DNA of 64,000 nt from JBKHYJ01 sp046565505 (lineage in GTDB: Bacteria; Acidobacteriota; Blastocatellia; UBA7656): NCBI GenBank assembly GCA_046565505.1, contig JBKHYJ010000074.1, positions 186,001-250,000 on the forward strand. The letters are read 5' to 3'. Shown here piece by piece: positions 27,320-35,470 of the stretch; positions within the stretch are counted from its first letter, which is position 1, and every line of letters starts with the position of its first letter. The translations under genes and the position numbers were made by a program. The notes beneath the pieces were generated by a model, which saw only the letters and a list, made by a program, of their open reading frames with translations, was not told the DNA's origin and did no database searches.

Positions 27320-27559
27320 CTATCTTCGGATGTGTCGCTCTTTCCTCATGGCCCTGTCGAGGATCTCGGCCATCTTCGCGTCAGCCTTTCGCCCGGCCTC
27401 GCATTCGGTGCATATGCGCCGGTCTTCAAAGAAGGAAATCTCATTCCAGTAACTCACTAGACCCGTCCCTTTACACCCAGGGCAGTCCGCTTCGCTGACT
27501 TCCGTTCTGGCGGTTCTTGGTCTGGTTATTCGGCCCACTGCAACCATCATAGCCTCCAC
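27320..27559 (-). CDS. Small C4 zinc-finger protein
   Basis: A 79-residue frame with two C-x-x-C pairs (CPGC and CTEC, about residues 26-52) and a basic C-terminus, suggesting one zinc ribbon. I do not recognise a named family. Its ATG lies 20 bases from a perfect 14-bp palindrome that could be its operator. Codon use matches the flank genes. It may be a real regulator-type small protein, but the length keeps this tentative. Confidence 0.55.
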   Translation of the reverse strand: MEAMMVAVGRITRPRTARTEVSEADCPGCKGTGLVSYWNEISFFEDRRICTECEAGRKADAKMAEILDRAMRKERHIRR

Positions 27560-27578
27560 TTTGAGATGTGAAATACCT

Positions 27579-27592
27579 CTGAATATATTCAG
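27579..27592. promoter_or_regulatory. 14-bp perfect palindrome, candidate operator
   Basis: CTGAATATATTCAG is a perfect palindrome 20 bases before the small zinc-finger gene (minus strand). A second half-copy (CTGAATATAT) begins at 27598. The surrounding 60 bases are much more AT-rich than the flank average, as expected for a promoter or operator. Confidence 0.4.
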
Positions 27593-27810
27593 GGTCGCTG
27601 AATATATAACATCCTACGTTGAGACAAGGTGACTGTCAATATTTTTTCTTTTGAATTGATAGAGATAAATCGCGTCCGGGGCGCGCCGTGTCTGTGGGGC
27701 GTCGCAGCGCGATATTGACGGGGGGAATCTCTCCTGTTATGAATTCATGTGTCGAACCGGACTGTCCTCATTTAAGAGCGAAAAAAAGATCGTATTAAGG
27801 GTTTAAGGTC

Positions 27811-29475
27811 ATGGTGAAGTTCGCCTCCGCCTGTCTTGCGGCCGCGCTGTTTCTGATGTCGTCTTCGGCCGCCGGCTCGCGAGCCGGTGCCGATGCTTTC
27901 GTAAATACCTCGACACACTACATTCAAGTCCCTGAGGGCCCGGACGCTCAGTCGCCCACAATAGCCCTGGCGGCCACGCTGTACCAGTCCAGGCTTCTTC
28001 CCGCGGCGCCGGCAGTGGTCTACATACATGGCTGGGGCGGCCACAGGCTGACAGGGTCGGACAACCTAGCTTACTACATCGCCGCCGCCGGGTACACCGT
28101 GCTCTCTTACAGCGCGCGAGGCTTCGGGAACGGCGAGTCGGGGGGGCATGTGACGCTCGCGGGTCCTAACGAAATCAACGACCTCAAGAATGTGATTGAT
28201 TGGCTCCTGAACGACCCCGACCATGTCATAGGCCCGCGCGTGACGAAGGTGGGGGTCATCGGCGGGTCGTATGGCGGCGGCCACTCCTTTCAAATATCAT
28301 CGGACCCCCGCGTTTCGGCCATCATCCCGCTCGTCGGGTGGACAGACCTTGAGCAGGCGCTGTTCCCGAATGGGGCGGTGAATTACAGGCTTGGGGTAGG
28401 GGAATTCTATGGCGGCATCAATCAGGGGGTCGGCACTGCTCCCTTCTACAACTATGACCGTATAGAGTTTGAGATGTTCGACGCGGCTGCCGAAGGTCGC
28501 ACGCCCGACTCTTCAATCAAACAGGAATTGCGCGCCCGCTCGATAGCGGAGCAGGATGGGAATGGGCGCGAGGTTTTGAAGCCCGCCCGCCAGCCGCGCG
28601 TCCCGACCTTCATAATCCAGTCATGGGATGATTACCTCTTCCCTTCCACGCAGGTGCTCGACGTCTTTTCGCAACTCACCGTGCCTAAGCAACTCTATAT
28701 GGGCAGGCAAGGCCACCCGCCCGGCGGCCACGAGTATGATGGCGAAGAGCTTTACATAGGGGCGGCGGCGCTGCGCTGGTTCAACCGTTACCTGCTTAAC
28801 GTCGGGGGGACCGACTCGAAAAACATTTCGAGCGCGGCGGCCCCCTCCACCCTGGCTCCTTCAACCTACAAAGCGTTCCCCTCAGAGGACGCGGAGTCCG
28901 TTTCGCTCTACTTCAAAGAAGGCGGCTCGCTTTCGCGCAAGCGCAAAGGCAAGAACCGGGCGGAGAGCGCCGGCGGCATATTCCGCCCACAGCGCCTGAG
29001 GAGCACGCGGCTGGGCGCGGAGATTCCCCCGAAAGAAGACATGTTCAGCGCGACCACGGAGCAGGCCGGCCCGCTCCCGCGCTCGCTCGTATACACCTAC
29101 CCGGCATGGGAGTCTGACGCGGAGTTGATGGGGCCCGGCGAGTTCACCATGTTCGTGAGCAGCCCGACCTCGCAGGCGGTCGATTTGATCGTGCGCGCGT
29201 TCGACGTGGCGCCCGACGGGGCGGAGACGGAGGTCACGGTCGGCGTCGTTCGGGTGAGCGGGCTTCAGCAGGGCGAAGTGCGCCGGGTCACATTCCGGGA
29301 CTTCGGGGACCACTGGATATTTCGGGCGGGGCATTCGCTCAGGCTGAAAGTGACGAACATAGATTTCCCCGATTTTCGGCCGCCCGGCGCGAACGATAAC
29401 TTGATCTCAGAATTCACGCTTCACTCCGGGAAAGCCTTCCCGTCATCGGTGAAGCTGGCGATCCGCAGCCGGTAG
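27811..29475 (+). CDS. Secreted CocE/NonD-type alpha/beta hydrolase
   Basis: A 554-residue exported hydrolase with a signal peptide (CLAAALFLMSSSAAG). The nucleophile serine is in IGGSYGGG, the acid in SWDDYLFP and the histidine near GQGHPPGGH, giving a full triad of the X-Pro dipeptidyl-peptidase/CocE family. The C-terminal third is the PepX C-type jelly-roll. It likely hydrolyses peptides or esters outside the cytoplasm; the substrate is not evident. It stands alone. Confidence 0.9.
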   Translation: MVKFASACLAAALFLMSSSAAGSRAGADAFVNTSTHYIQVPEGPDAQSPTIALAATLYQSRLLPAAPAVVYIHGWGGHRLTGSDNLAYYIAAAGYTVLSYSARGFGNGESGGHVTLAGPNEINDLKNVIDWLLNDPDHVIGPRVTKVGVIGGSYGGGHSFQISSDPRVSAIIPLVGWTDLEQALFPNGAVNYRLGVGEFYGGINQGVGTAPFYNYDRIEFEMFDAAAEGRTPDSSIKQELRARSIAEQDGNGREVLKPARQPRVPTFIIQSWDDYLFPSTQVLDVFSQLTVPKQLYMGRQGHPPGGHEYDGEELYIGAAALRWFNRYLLNVGGTDSKNISSAAAPSTLAPSTYKAFPSEDAESVSLYFKEGGSLSRKRKGKNRAESAGGIFRPQRLRSTRLGAEIPPKEDMFSATTEQAGPLPRSLVYTYPAWESDAELMGPGEFTMFVSSPTSQAVDLIVRAFDVAPDGAETEVTVGVVRVSGLQQGEVRRVTFRDFGDHWIFRAGHSLRLKVTNIDFPDFRPPGANDNLISEFTLHSGKAFPSSVKLAIRSR

Positions 29476-29583
29476 ATTTGCGCGGGCCGCGAATGTTCGC
29501 CGGCCCACTATGTTGGGCTTGTTCGGGCGAGATACTTCGTTATATTTTATATGTCACGGGACGCTTCAGATCAAAGCTGAAGG

Positions 29584-30138
29584 ATGAAGATGAGAATAAG
29601 ACCGAACGAGCGACAATATATTGCCGACGTCATACGCGAAGAACTCGAACAGGCCAATCAGAGAATAGCCGAGCGAATTGTTCAATTTGAATGCCCGCCC
29701 GCCACCAATAAAGACGAGAAGTTTGACAACGTGCGACGATTTTATAACGACCTCGCGGAAAAAGAGTGGACCGAAGCGGACGAAGAGGCGCTGGGTGGCT
29801 TCGCCGATTTAAGCGAAGGCGATATCAAGCGAATGATGCGCGAAGCGTTCCGCCGGTCGCGCGTCCACCCGGTCCCGAGTTTCGCTTCGCTGATAAACGT
29901 CCTGAAACGGAATGAAGGGGAGCAGAACGGGGACGCGGGGGTATCGCTCAATAACCCCGACGCGGTCTCTGCCTCCGAGCGTGAGCGGATCGCCAACGTG
30001 CTTCACAAGGAATTAACGGAAGCGGCCGACGAGATCGCCGACAGGCTGAAGCTGGGCGACGCTAAAGCGGACGTGGTACGCGAGCAGCTCCAGATCGTCG
30101 AAGGCGCTATAGTCAGCCGGTTCACGCCGCTGGTATGA
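29584..30138 (+). CDS. Helical hypothetical protein, 184 aa
   Basis: A cytoplasmic, highly charged helical protein with no recognisable domain. Two similar segments start with E-R-x-x-I-A-x-V and run E-L-x-x-A-x-x-x-I-A-x-R (about residues 8-30 and 130-155), so it may be an internal duplication. The start is preceded by GAAGG. It comes just before the 49-aa membrane protein gene on the same strand. Confidence 0.7.
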   Translation: MKMRIRPNERQYIADVIREELEQANQRIAERIVQFECPPATNKDEKFDNVRRFYNDLAEKEWTEADEEALGGFADLSEGDIKRMMREAFRRSRVHPVPSFASLINVLKRNEGEQNGDAGVSLNNPDAVSASERERIANVLHKELTEAADEIADRLKLGDAKADVVREQLQIVEGAIVSRFTPLV

Positions 30139-30254
30139 GACGCTCAGGTCGCGCCCGGCGGAAGCGCGACGCGGCGAGTGGCGACGGCTTTGCAGGCATC
30201 AGCAAAGATTACGCGTTCGGATGAACGACTCTTTAAGCGATAGGAGAAACGAGA

Positions 30255-30404
30255 ATGGCGGAATACCCCAAACAGTACATCTCAAAACTCGACTCGACTG
30301 CCACGGCCGAGGCATGGCCGCTCATAGGGCTGTTCCTCCTGGACATGGTGGTCACCTTCGCAGGTTTGTATATAGTCGGCGAAATCGTGAACAACATCTT
30401 CTGA
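30255..30404 (+). CDS. Small membrane protein, 49 aa
   Basis: An ATG with TAGGAGAA about 7 bases upstream opens a 49-codon frame ending at TGA 30402. The product has a charged N-terminus and one long hydrophobic segment (AWPLIGLFLLDMVVTFAGLY), followed by IVGEIVNNIF. It is likely a single-pass inner membrane protein. I do not recognise a family. The ribosome site and the plausible transmembrane helix support it as a real gene. Confidence 0.7.
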   Translation: MAEYPKQYISKLDSTATAEAWPLIGLFLLDMVVTFAGLYIVGEIVNNIF

Positions 30405-30441
30405 TCCTTCTTCAGCATCCCCAGACCCGGCCCGGTGACGA

Positions 30442-31233
30442 TTGGACTTCAATAACGAAGAGAGCGGCGTGGCTCCGGCCGAGCGCTTGAATTACTTCAA
30501 CTATTTCACGGAGGTCGAGGAGGAGTTCGTGCGGCGGAGGGGGAAGCCCTTGCTCATCTCCCCGCTCGACTGGGCGCTGATCGAGAGCTGGAAGATCGCG
30601 GGCATCCCGCTCCATGTGGTGCTGCGCGCCATCAACGTAGCCTTCGACGCCTACGACGCGCGCCCCCGCAAATACCGCAAGGTCAACTCAGTCTTTTACT
30701 GCCAGCAAGAAGTTGAATCAACCTACGCCGACTACAGGCTGGCGCAGGTCGGCTCGGGCTCGGAGGCCGGGCAGGAAAAGAGGTATAGCCGGGCGAAAGC
30801 GGGGGCGGCAAAGGAGGCCGACGCGCTCTTTCCGGCCACGGTACTTCTTGAATTCCTCTCCCGCTCGGACGAAGAGCTGAAGCGGGCCGCGGCGCTCGCG
30901 GCCGAGTCCGCCAGGCCCGAAGTCGAGGGCGCGATAGAGCGGGCGCGCGCGCGGCTCCTGGAGATCGGCAGGGAGATCGAAAGCTCCTCGCATGTAGACG
31001 CGGAAGCAATCGAGCGCGACCTCGACGCCATCGACCGCATGATGCTCGACGGCGCCATCAGGACATTCGGCGCGGAAGAAAACGAGAGGATACGGGCAGA
31101 AGCGGAGGCGCAGCTAAGCCCTTATCGCAAGAAAATGGACAAATCCATTTACAACCAGACGATTGAGAACTTCGTATCGCGCCGCCTGCGGGAGATGATG
31201 AACGTTCCTCGCCTTAGCCTGTTCTACCTCTGA
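30442..31233 (+). CDS. Hypothetical protein, 263 aa
   Basis: Conserved-looking cytoplasmic protein. The N-terminal 90 residues (ERLNYFNYFTEVEEEFVRRRG, W-A-L-I-E-S-W) form a compact helical domain, the centre is a long Glu/Arg-rich coiled coil, and the C-terminal SPYRKKMDKSIYNQTIENF segment is again compact. The start is a TTG without a convincing ribosome site and may lie a few codons elsewhere. It is the last gene before rlmD (47-base gap). I cannot assign a function. Confidence 0.75.
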   Translation: MDFNNEESGVAPAERLNYFNYFTEVEEEFVRRRGKPLLISPLDWALIESWKIAGIPLHVVLRAINVAFDAYDARPRKYRKVNSVFYCQQEVESTYADYRLAQVGSGSEAGQEKRYSRAKAGAAKEADALFPATVLLEFLSRSDEELKRAAALAAESARPEVEGAIERARARLLEIGREIESSSHVDAEAIERDLDAIDRMMLDGAIRTFGAEENERIRAEAEAQLSPYRKKMDKSIYNQTIENFVSRRLREMMNVPRLSLFYL

Positions 31234-31280
31234 CCGCCGCCCTCTTTGCTCGCCCCGGTCTGCCCTGCTATCTTGAAATT

Positions 31281-32516
31281 ATGAATGATGATTCGCTAAA
31301 GATCGGCGACGTGGTCGAAGTGACGGCGGAGCGCCTGTCTTATGGCGGAGACGCCGTTGCCAGGCATAACGGGCTGGCCGTCTTCATCCCGCTTGCCGCG
31401 CCGGGGGACCGGCTGCGCGTCCGCGTCGTGGAGAGAAAGAAGAACTTCGCGCGCGCGGCGGTTGAAGAGGTGCTTGTCGCGTCGCCCGCGAGGCGCGAGC
31501 CTGCCTGCCGCCACTTCGGCGATTGCGGCGGCTGTCAGCTTCAGCACGTAACGTATCAGGCACAGCTTGAAGCGAAGGCCGGATTCGTGCGGGACGCGCT
31601 CGGGAGGGTAGGCCGCATCGATTGGCCCCATGAAATAAGAGTGCTGCATGCGGCAGAGTTCGGCTATCGCGCGCGCGCGCAGATCAAGCTCGGCGCGGGC
31701 GCGGCCGGCGAGCGGGACCGGGCGGCCGTGGGCTTCAACCGCGGCGCATCTCATTCCGTCTGCGACGTGTGTGATTGCCCGATACTCGCCCCCGAATTGA
31801 ACTCCGCGCTCGCGTCGCTCCGCTCATCGTTGAGCGAGGCGGGCGCGCGCGAGGGACCGCCATCCGGCCTCGGCGAAGTGTCTGAGATAGAGATGGCTGT
31901 GGGAGAGGCCGGCGTTTCGGCCGACCCGCCTTTCTCAGAGTTCAAATCAGGGGTCGTTCAACGGACGGTGCGCGGAGCCATATATAACTTCAGCCCCTCA
32001 ACATTTTTTCAGGTGAATCCGCTTCTGCTCGATGAGCTGGTCGAGCAGGCAGTGGGCGGGCGCGCGGGCGGACTTGCGATAGACCTGTATGCAGGGGTCG
32101 GGTTGTTCACTGTGCAACTCGCCCGAGCGTTTGACAGAGTTATCGGCATCGAATCCGACGCGGGCGCGGCCGGCTACGCGATTAAGAACATCAGGGCAAA
32201 CAGCGCCTCTAATGCGAGGTTTTACAGTGGCCGCGTCGAGCAGTGGTTGGACGCCTTCGCGCGGCGGCGTAGCGGCGATGATTCGATTGACTTCATGGTG
32301 TTGGACCCGCCGCGCAGTGGCGCGGCCGGAGCCATCGTCAAGATCGCCGGCCTGAAGCCGGCACACATTTCATACGTGTCGTGTGACCCGACTACACTTG
32401 CGCGCGACCTCCGGGGCCTGGTCGATTCAGGTTACGATCTTAAGCGCGTCACTGCGCTCGACCTCTTCCCTCAAACCTACCACATAGAAACGGTCGCGCG
32501 GCTCAGCCTGTGCTAA
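31281..32516 (+). CDS. rlmD: 23S rRNA (uracil-5-)-methyltransferase, RlmD/TrmA type
   Basis: A 411-residue enzyme. An N-terminal TRAM domain is followed by an iron-sulfur cluster site (C-x5-C-G-G-C and a later C at CPIL), a SAM motif in DLYAGVGLFT and the catalytic cysteine at about residue 368 in YVSCDP. It methylates a uridine in rRNA (or tRNA, family members vary). The stop codon TAA (32514-32516) lies inside the 5-bp target duplication of the inserted transposon, which starts 2 bases later; the gene is therefore intact. The 3' end is probably the recognition site for the element. Confidence 0.92.
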   Translation: MNDDSLKIGDVVEVTAERLSYGGDAVARHNGLAVFIPLAAPGDRLRVRVVERKKNFARAAVEEVLVASPARREPACRHFGDCGGCQLQHVTYQAQLEAKAGFVRDALGRVGRIDWPHEIRVLHAAEFGYRARAQIKLGAGAAGERDRAAVGFNRGASHSVCDVCDCPILAPELNSALASLRSSLSEAGAREGPPSGLGEVSEIEMAVGEAGVSADPPFSEFKSGVVQRTVRGAIYNFSPSTFFQVNPLLLDELVEQAVGGRAGGLAIDLYAGVGLFTVQLARAFDRVIGIESDAGAAGYAIKNIRANSASNARFYSGRVEQWLDAFARRRSGDDSIDFMVLDPPRSGAAGAIVKIAGLKPAHISYVSCDPTTLARDLRGLVDSGYDLKRVTALDLFPQTYHIETVARLSLC

Positions 32517-32517
32517 T
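32513..32517. repeat. Target site duplication, left copy (CTAAT)
   Basis: CTAAT is found immediately outside both transposon ends (here and at 62948-62952). The left copy contains the rlmD stop codon TAA. Confidence 0.85.
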
Positions 32518-32585
32518 TCCTAATTACAAAACTCCCTGCGAATATACAAAACTCCTTGCGAATAATAACAAAACTCCCTGCGAAT
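32518..32585. repeat. Transposon left end: 16-bp TIR and three TnsB-site-like repeats
   Basis: The first eight bases (TCCTAATT) are followed by three direct copies of the 18-mer ACAAAACTCCCTGCGAAT at 32526-32543, 32546-32563 (one change) and 32568-32585. Eight terminal bases and then the first TnsB site is also the plan of Tn7 ends. Confidence 0.85.
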
Positions 32586-32605
32586 GGAGTTGATCTATAG
32601 ATAGC

Positions 32606-34072
32606 TCAGTCGCTTATTAGATGGTTAGCATGCTCAGATTTAACATTTTGGTAATTTTTCCACCACTTACTTATAGTTACATAAGTAATTGACAGCATGC
32701 GTCCGACCGTTATGAAATTATGGCCCTCTGAACACAGGCGAATAGCCTCTTCCTTTACCTGATTTGGATAACCGCAATATAACTCCTCCAACGTATAGAA
32801 TCGATGACATTCACCACACCGGTAATATTGGTAACCTTGGGTTGAATATCCTGATTTGAACTGGCGCTTCGTTGCTCCACAACGGCGACATTTTCCTGAG
32901 TAATCTTTCTCCTTAATCAATCCCTTTTCACGCAGAATACGTTCTGCAGTCTGAACAGGTAAGTATTTTATTAATTCCTTCCTATTTGGCTCAAGGCCCT
33001 TTTTCTTGATGTAACTGAAGATTGAATCAATCTCATCTTCTGTAACCTTAAACCTAGAATCACCCAGATCTTGATGCACGACGTTCCAATACCAGAAAGG
33101 TAGATCATTCCTACTACGAATCAGAAAACTGCTACGCAATCTATTCTGTTTACAAAACTCAATAAATTTATTAGGCCAATCATCAAGCAGCCATTGAGCT
33201 GCCACAAGCAATCCCCGCCGTTCAGCAACATTAAGCTGTTCAAATTCTAAATGCTTGGAAGAAATCCTGGTGAATGTTTGACTCCCAAAGTAATTCGCAA
33301 AGTTTTTTTGAATATCTGCAGCTCTTTTGCTGTCAATGAATCTACTTATGATGTGGTAGAGAGCGTAGAAATATAGATGAGAGTAAACTGGACCGTAGTA
33401 AGGAATTTCAACCCAGCCCCGCATTAATATATACAAAAGGGATTCTTGGAATCCAATTTCTTGAGGAAGAACCGGGGATAGGTATTTTCTTGTTGCTGCA
33501 TTTCGAAGATCAACTTTGCAGTGATGACATTCGGTTAATGAATATGGAAGAACTTTGTATCGATCATTCAATGCAGCTAGATAAAAATTAATAGCATCAC
33601 CACAGGTTGGACAGCGGTCTAGAAGTAGACATTTATGTTTCCTGCACAAAACAATAAACGAAAGTCGCCAATTTCGCCTGAAATAAGATTCCTTATCTTC
33701 TGACAAGCACCACGGACAAAATTGCAGGCCAAACCTCTGTGAACGCTCACGTATATTCCTTGGTAATATCCACTTGGTAGGACCTTTGGGCGCAAGCTTT
33801 TCGAAAAGCCATCCTTCATAAGCCGCCAATGTCATAGCTCGCACTCTTTCGATAGGAGTATTCGTCCGCTCTGCTAATGTTGTCATAATTAATTCTTTGC
33901 TCGATAAATCTATATCTGGTCCCCAAACGATCAGATTGGGCCACAATGCTGTTGTAAAGGGCTTTGGCTTTAACCCATGTGATAAAGCAAGACGAACGAT
34001 CCAAGAGGACAAGAGCTCATCCTCTTTTGGCTTCAGATGCACTGGTAAGAGCTTACTGCCTGATCTATCCAT
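32606..34072 (-). CDS. tniQ: TniQ/TnsD-like targeting protein with C-terminal InsA-like zinc ribbon and HTH
   Basis: A 488-residue TniQ-family protein. The N-terminal TniQ domain has its two zinc sites (CPWC...CRKHKCLLLDRCPTC and CHHC). It is a clear paralogue of the upstream tniQ over about 390 residues (PVHLKPK, LAAYEG, LQFCPWCL, RRNWRLSFIVLCRKH). The last 95 residues, absent from the paralogue, form a zinc ribbon (C395, C398, C419, C422) and a helix-turn-helix (about 437-473), the layout of IS1 InsA. TnsD-type proteins bind the chromosomal attachment site; this tail is the best candidate here. It reads outward and ends 88 bases from the left end. Confidence 0.9.
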   Translation of the reverse strand: MDRSGSKLLPVHLKPKEDELLSSWIVRLALSHGLKPKPFTTALWPNLIVWGPDIDLSSKELIMTTLAERTNTPIERVRAMTLAAYEGWLFEKLAPKGPTKWILPRNIRERSQRFGLQFCPWCLSEDKESYFRRNWRLSFIVLCRKHKCLLLDRCPTCGDAINFYLAALNDRYKVLPYSLTECHHCKVDLRNAATRKYLSPVLPQEIGFQESLLYILMRGWVEIPYYGPVYSHLYFYALYHIISRFIDSKRAADIQKNFANYFGSQTFTRISSKHLEFEQLNVAERRGLLVAAQWLLDDWPNKFIEFCKQNRLRSSFLIRSRNDLPFWYWNVVHQDLGDSRFKVTEDEIDSIFSYIKKKGLEPNRKELIKYLPVQTAERILREKGLIKEKDYSGKCRRCGATKRQFKSGYSTQGYQYYRCGECHRFYTLEELYCGYPNQVKEEAIRLCSEGHNFITVGRMLSITYVTISKWWKNYQNVKSEHANHLISD

Positions 34073-34258
34073 ATCTATTCACTATCAGTCTCGCCCCATC
34101 CTTATCAAGCCTAGTGAGTTTTCAACTCCCTAAGAATCAATTATATCCCTCTGCTATTAGCGCCTGCATTACTGCTGCAGGTGCTTGCATAATCATCTTT
34201 CTATTTTGTTCAGAGCATTTAGCTATTAATGATTTTAACTGTCTAGGTGGTTGGGGAC

Positions 34259-35434
34259 CTACTTCTCTAAAAGCTCTCTTCGTCGCACTACAGCAATTCC
34301 CAAAAGACGAGCAAGAACAGATTTGTTTATTACCCCTCTATCCTTGGCAAGGTATCTAATGGCTGATTGAATCTCTTGGTTTGAAGGATGATAGGGGGCA
34401 CGATATAAATGATCATGTATTACACTCCAATACCAGAAAGGTGCTGTCCGTGATCTATCCCAAGCAGAGCCGTCTAGGTTCCTAAGCCAGAGTGAACTCC
34501 ATAGTTTGTGCTTTCTTGCCAGTGTGATGAATCTATCTGGCCAATCTAAAAGCAAGCAATGAGCAAATTGAAGTAATTGCCTACGCACTTGAATATTCTG
34601 CTCCTGAACATCTGGCTGTGGTCGAATACCTAGAGGTAAATAAATATCTATACCGTAAGTACTACGTAGATCCTGTCTTAGGTTATCTAAATTCTTGCCT
34701 TCTCTAGCCCCAATTTTCATTAATTGCCGCAAAACGGTAAAGTACAGATGTGAATGAATGAAGGTTGCATCACTAATTTGCATAAAGCCATCATCCATAA
34801 CCTTTAACAATTCTAATGTGAACTGCACTTCGCAATCTCTAATAGGATTAACAGATTGTTTATTAGTTATTGCCTGTCGCAAGTCATAGCCGCAGGAATA
34901 GCAAAGTGTCAGTGAAGTGGCAACAATTTTTTTCGGATCCCCTAATTCATTACGGTGAAAATTAACTGGTTCTTGGCAATTAGGGCATCTGTCTTGGAGT
35001 ATGCAATGATGTCTTTCACAAATTACAATGAATGCTAATCGCCATCTTCGCCGATAAAAAGGTTCATTATCCTCGGCGAGGCAAAAGGAACAGTACTGCA
35101 AGCCAAACTTTCTGCGCCTTCTATGGAAAACACCAACTGGCATAATCCAGGCTATCGGACCAAAACGATTATGCTTTTCATATAATATTCCCTCATAAGC
35201 AGCTAAGGTTGTGGCACGTACATCTTCAGCTTTAGTTCCGGTTCGATCAGATAATTTATATAAGATATCTGCATCAGCAGATTTATCTATGTCGAGATTC
35301 CAAATTGATTTTCCGGGCCAAGTAACTGAACAGAAAGTATGTAGTTTTAATCCATGTGCGATTGCTAATCGCACTAACCAGGATGATAATAGCTCATCTT
35401 TCTTTGGCTTGAGATGTACTGGCCACAAGTCCAC
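34259..35434 (-). CDS. tniQ: TniQ-family targeting protein, short paralogue
   Basis: A 391-residue TniQ protein with the same two zinc sites as its downstream paralogue (CSFC, CERHHCILQDRCPNC, CYSCG) but without the C-terminal zinc ribbon/HTH. It begins at a GTG 36 bases after the tnsC stop; the twelve codons between are in the same frame as tnsC. TniQ proteins link TnsC to the target. Two TniQ proteins usually mean two target pathways, for example one for a fixed chromosomal site and one for plasmids. Which pathway it serves is unknown. Confidence 0.9.
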   Translation of the reverse strand: MDLWPVHLKPKKDELLSSWLVRLAIAHGLKLHTFCSVTWPGKSIWNLDIDKSADADILYKLSDRTGTKAEDVRATTLAAYEGILYEKHNRFGPIAWIMPVGVFHRRRRKFGLQYCSFCLAEDNEPFYRRRWRLAFIVICERHHCILQDRCPNCQEPVNFHRNELGDPKKIVATSLTLCYSCGYDLRQAITNKQSVNPIRDCEVQFTLELLKVMDDGFMQISDATFIHSHLYFTVLRQLMKIGAREGKNLDNLRQDLRSTYGIDIYLPLGIRPQPDVQEQNIQVRRQLLQFAHCLLLDWPDRFITLARKHKLWSSLWLRNLDGSAWDRSRTAPFWYWSVIHDHLYRAPYHPSNQEIQSAIRYLAKDRGVINKSVLARLLGIAVVRRRELLEK

Positions 35435-35470
35435 AGAGGATCGGTATGTTTGTACGAATCTGCCTATTAT

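Noticed and set aside
32518..32585. CRISPR array
   Set aside because: The spaced repeats are the transposon end arrays: 18-mers only 2-4 bases apart, with no spacers and no cas genes.
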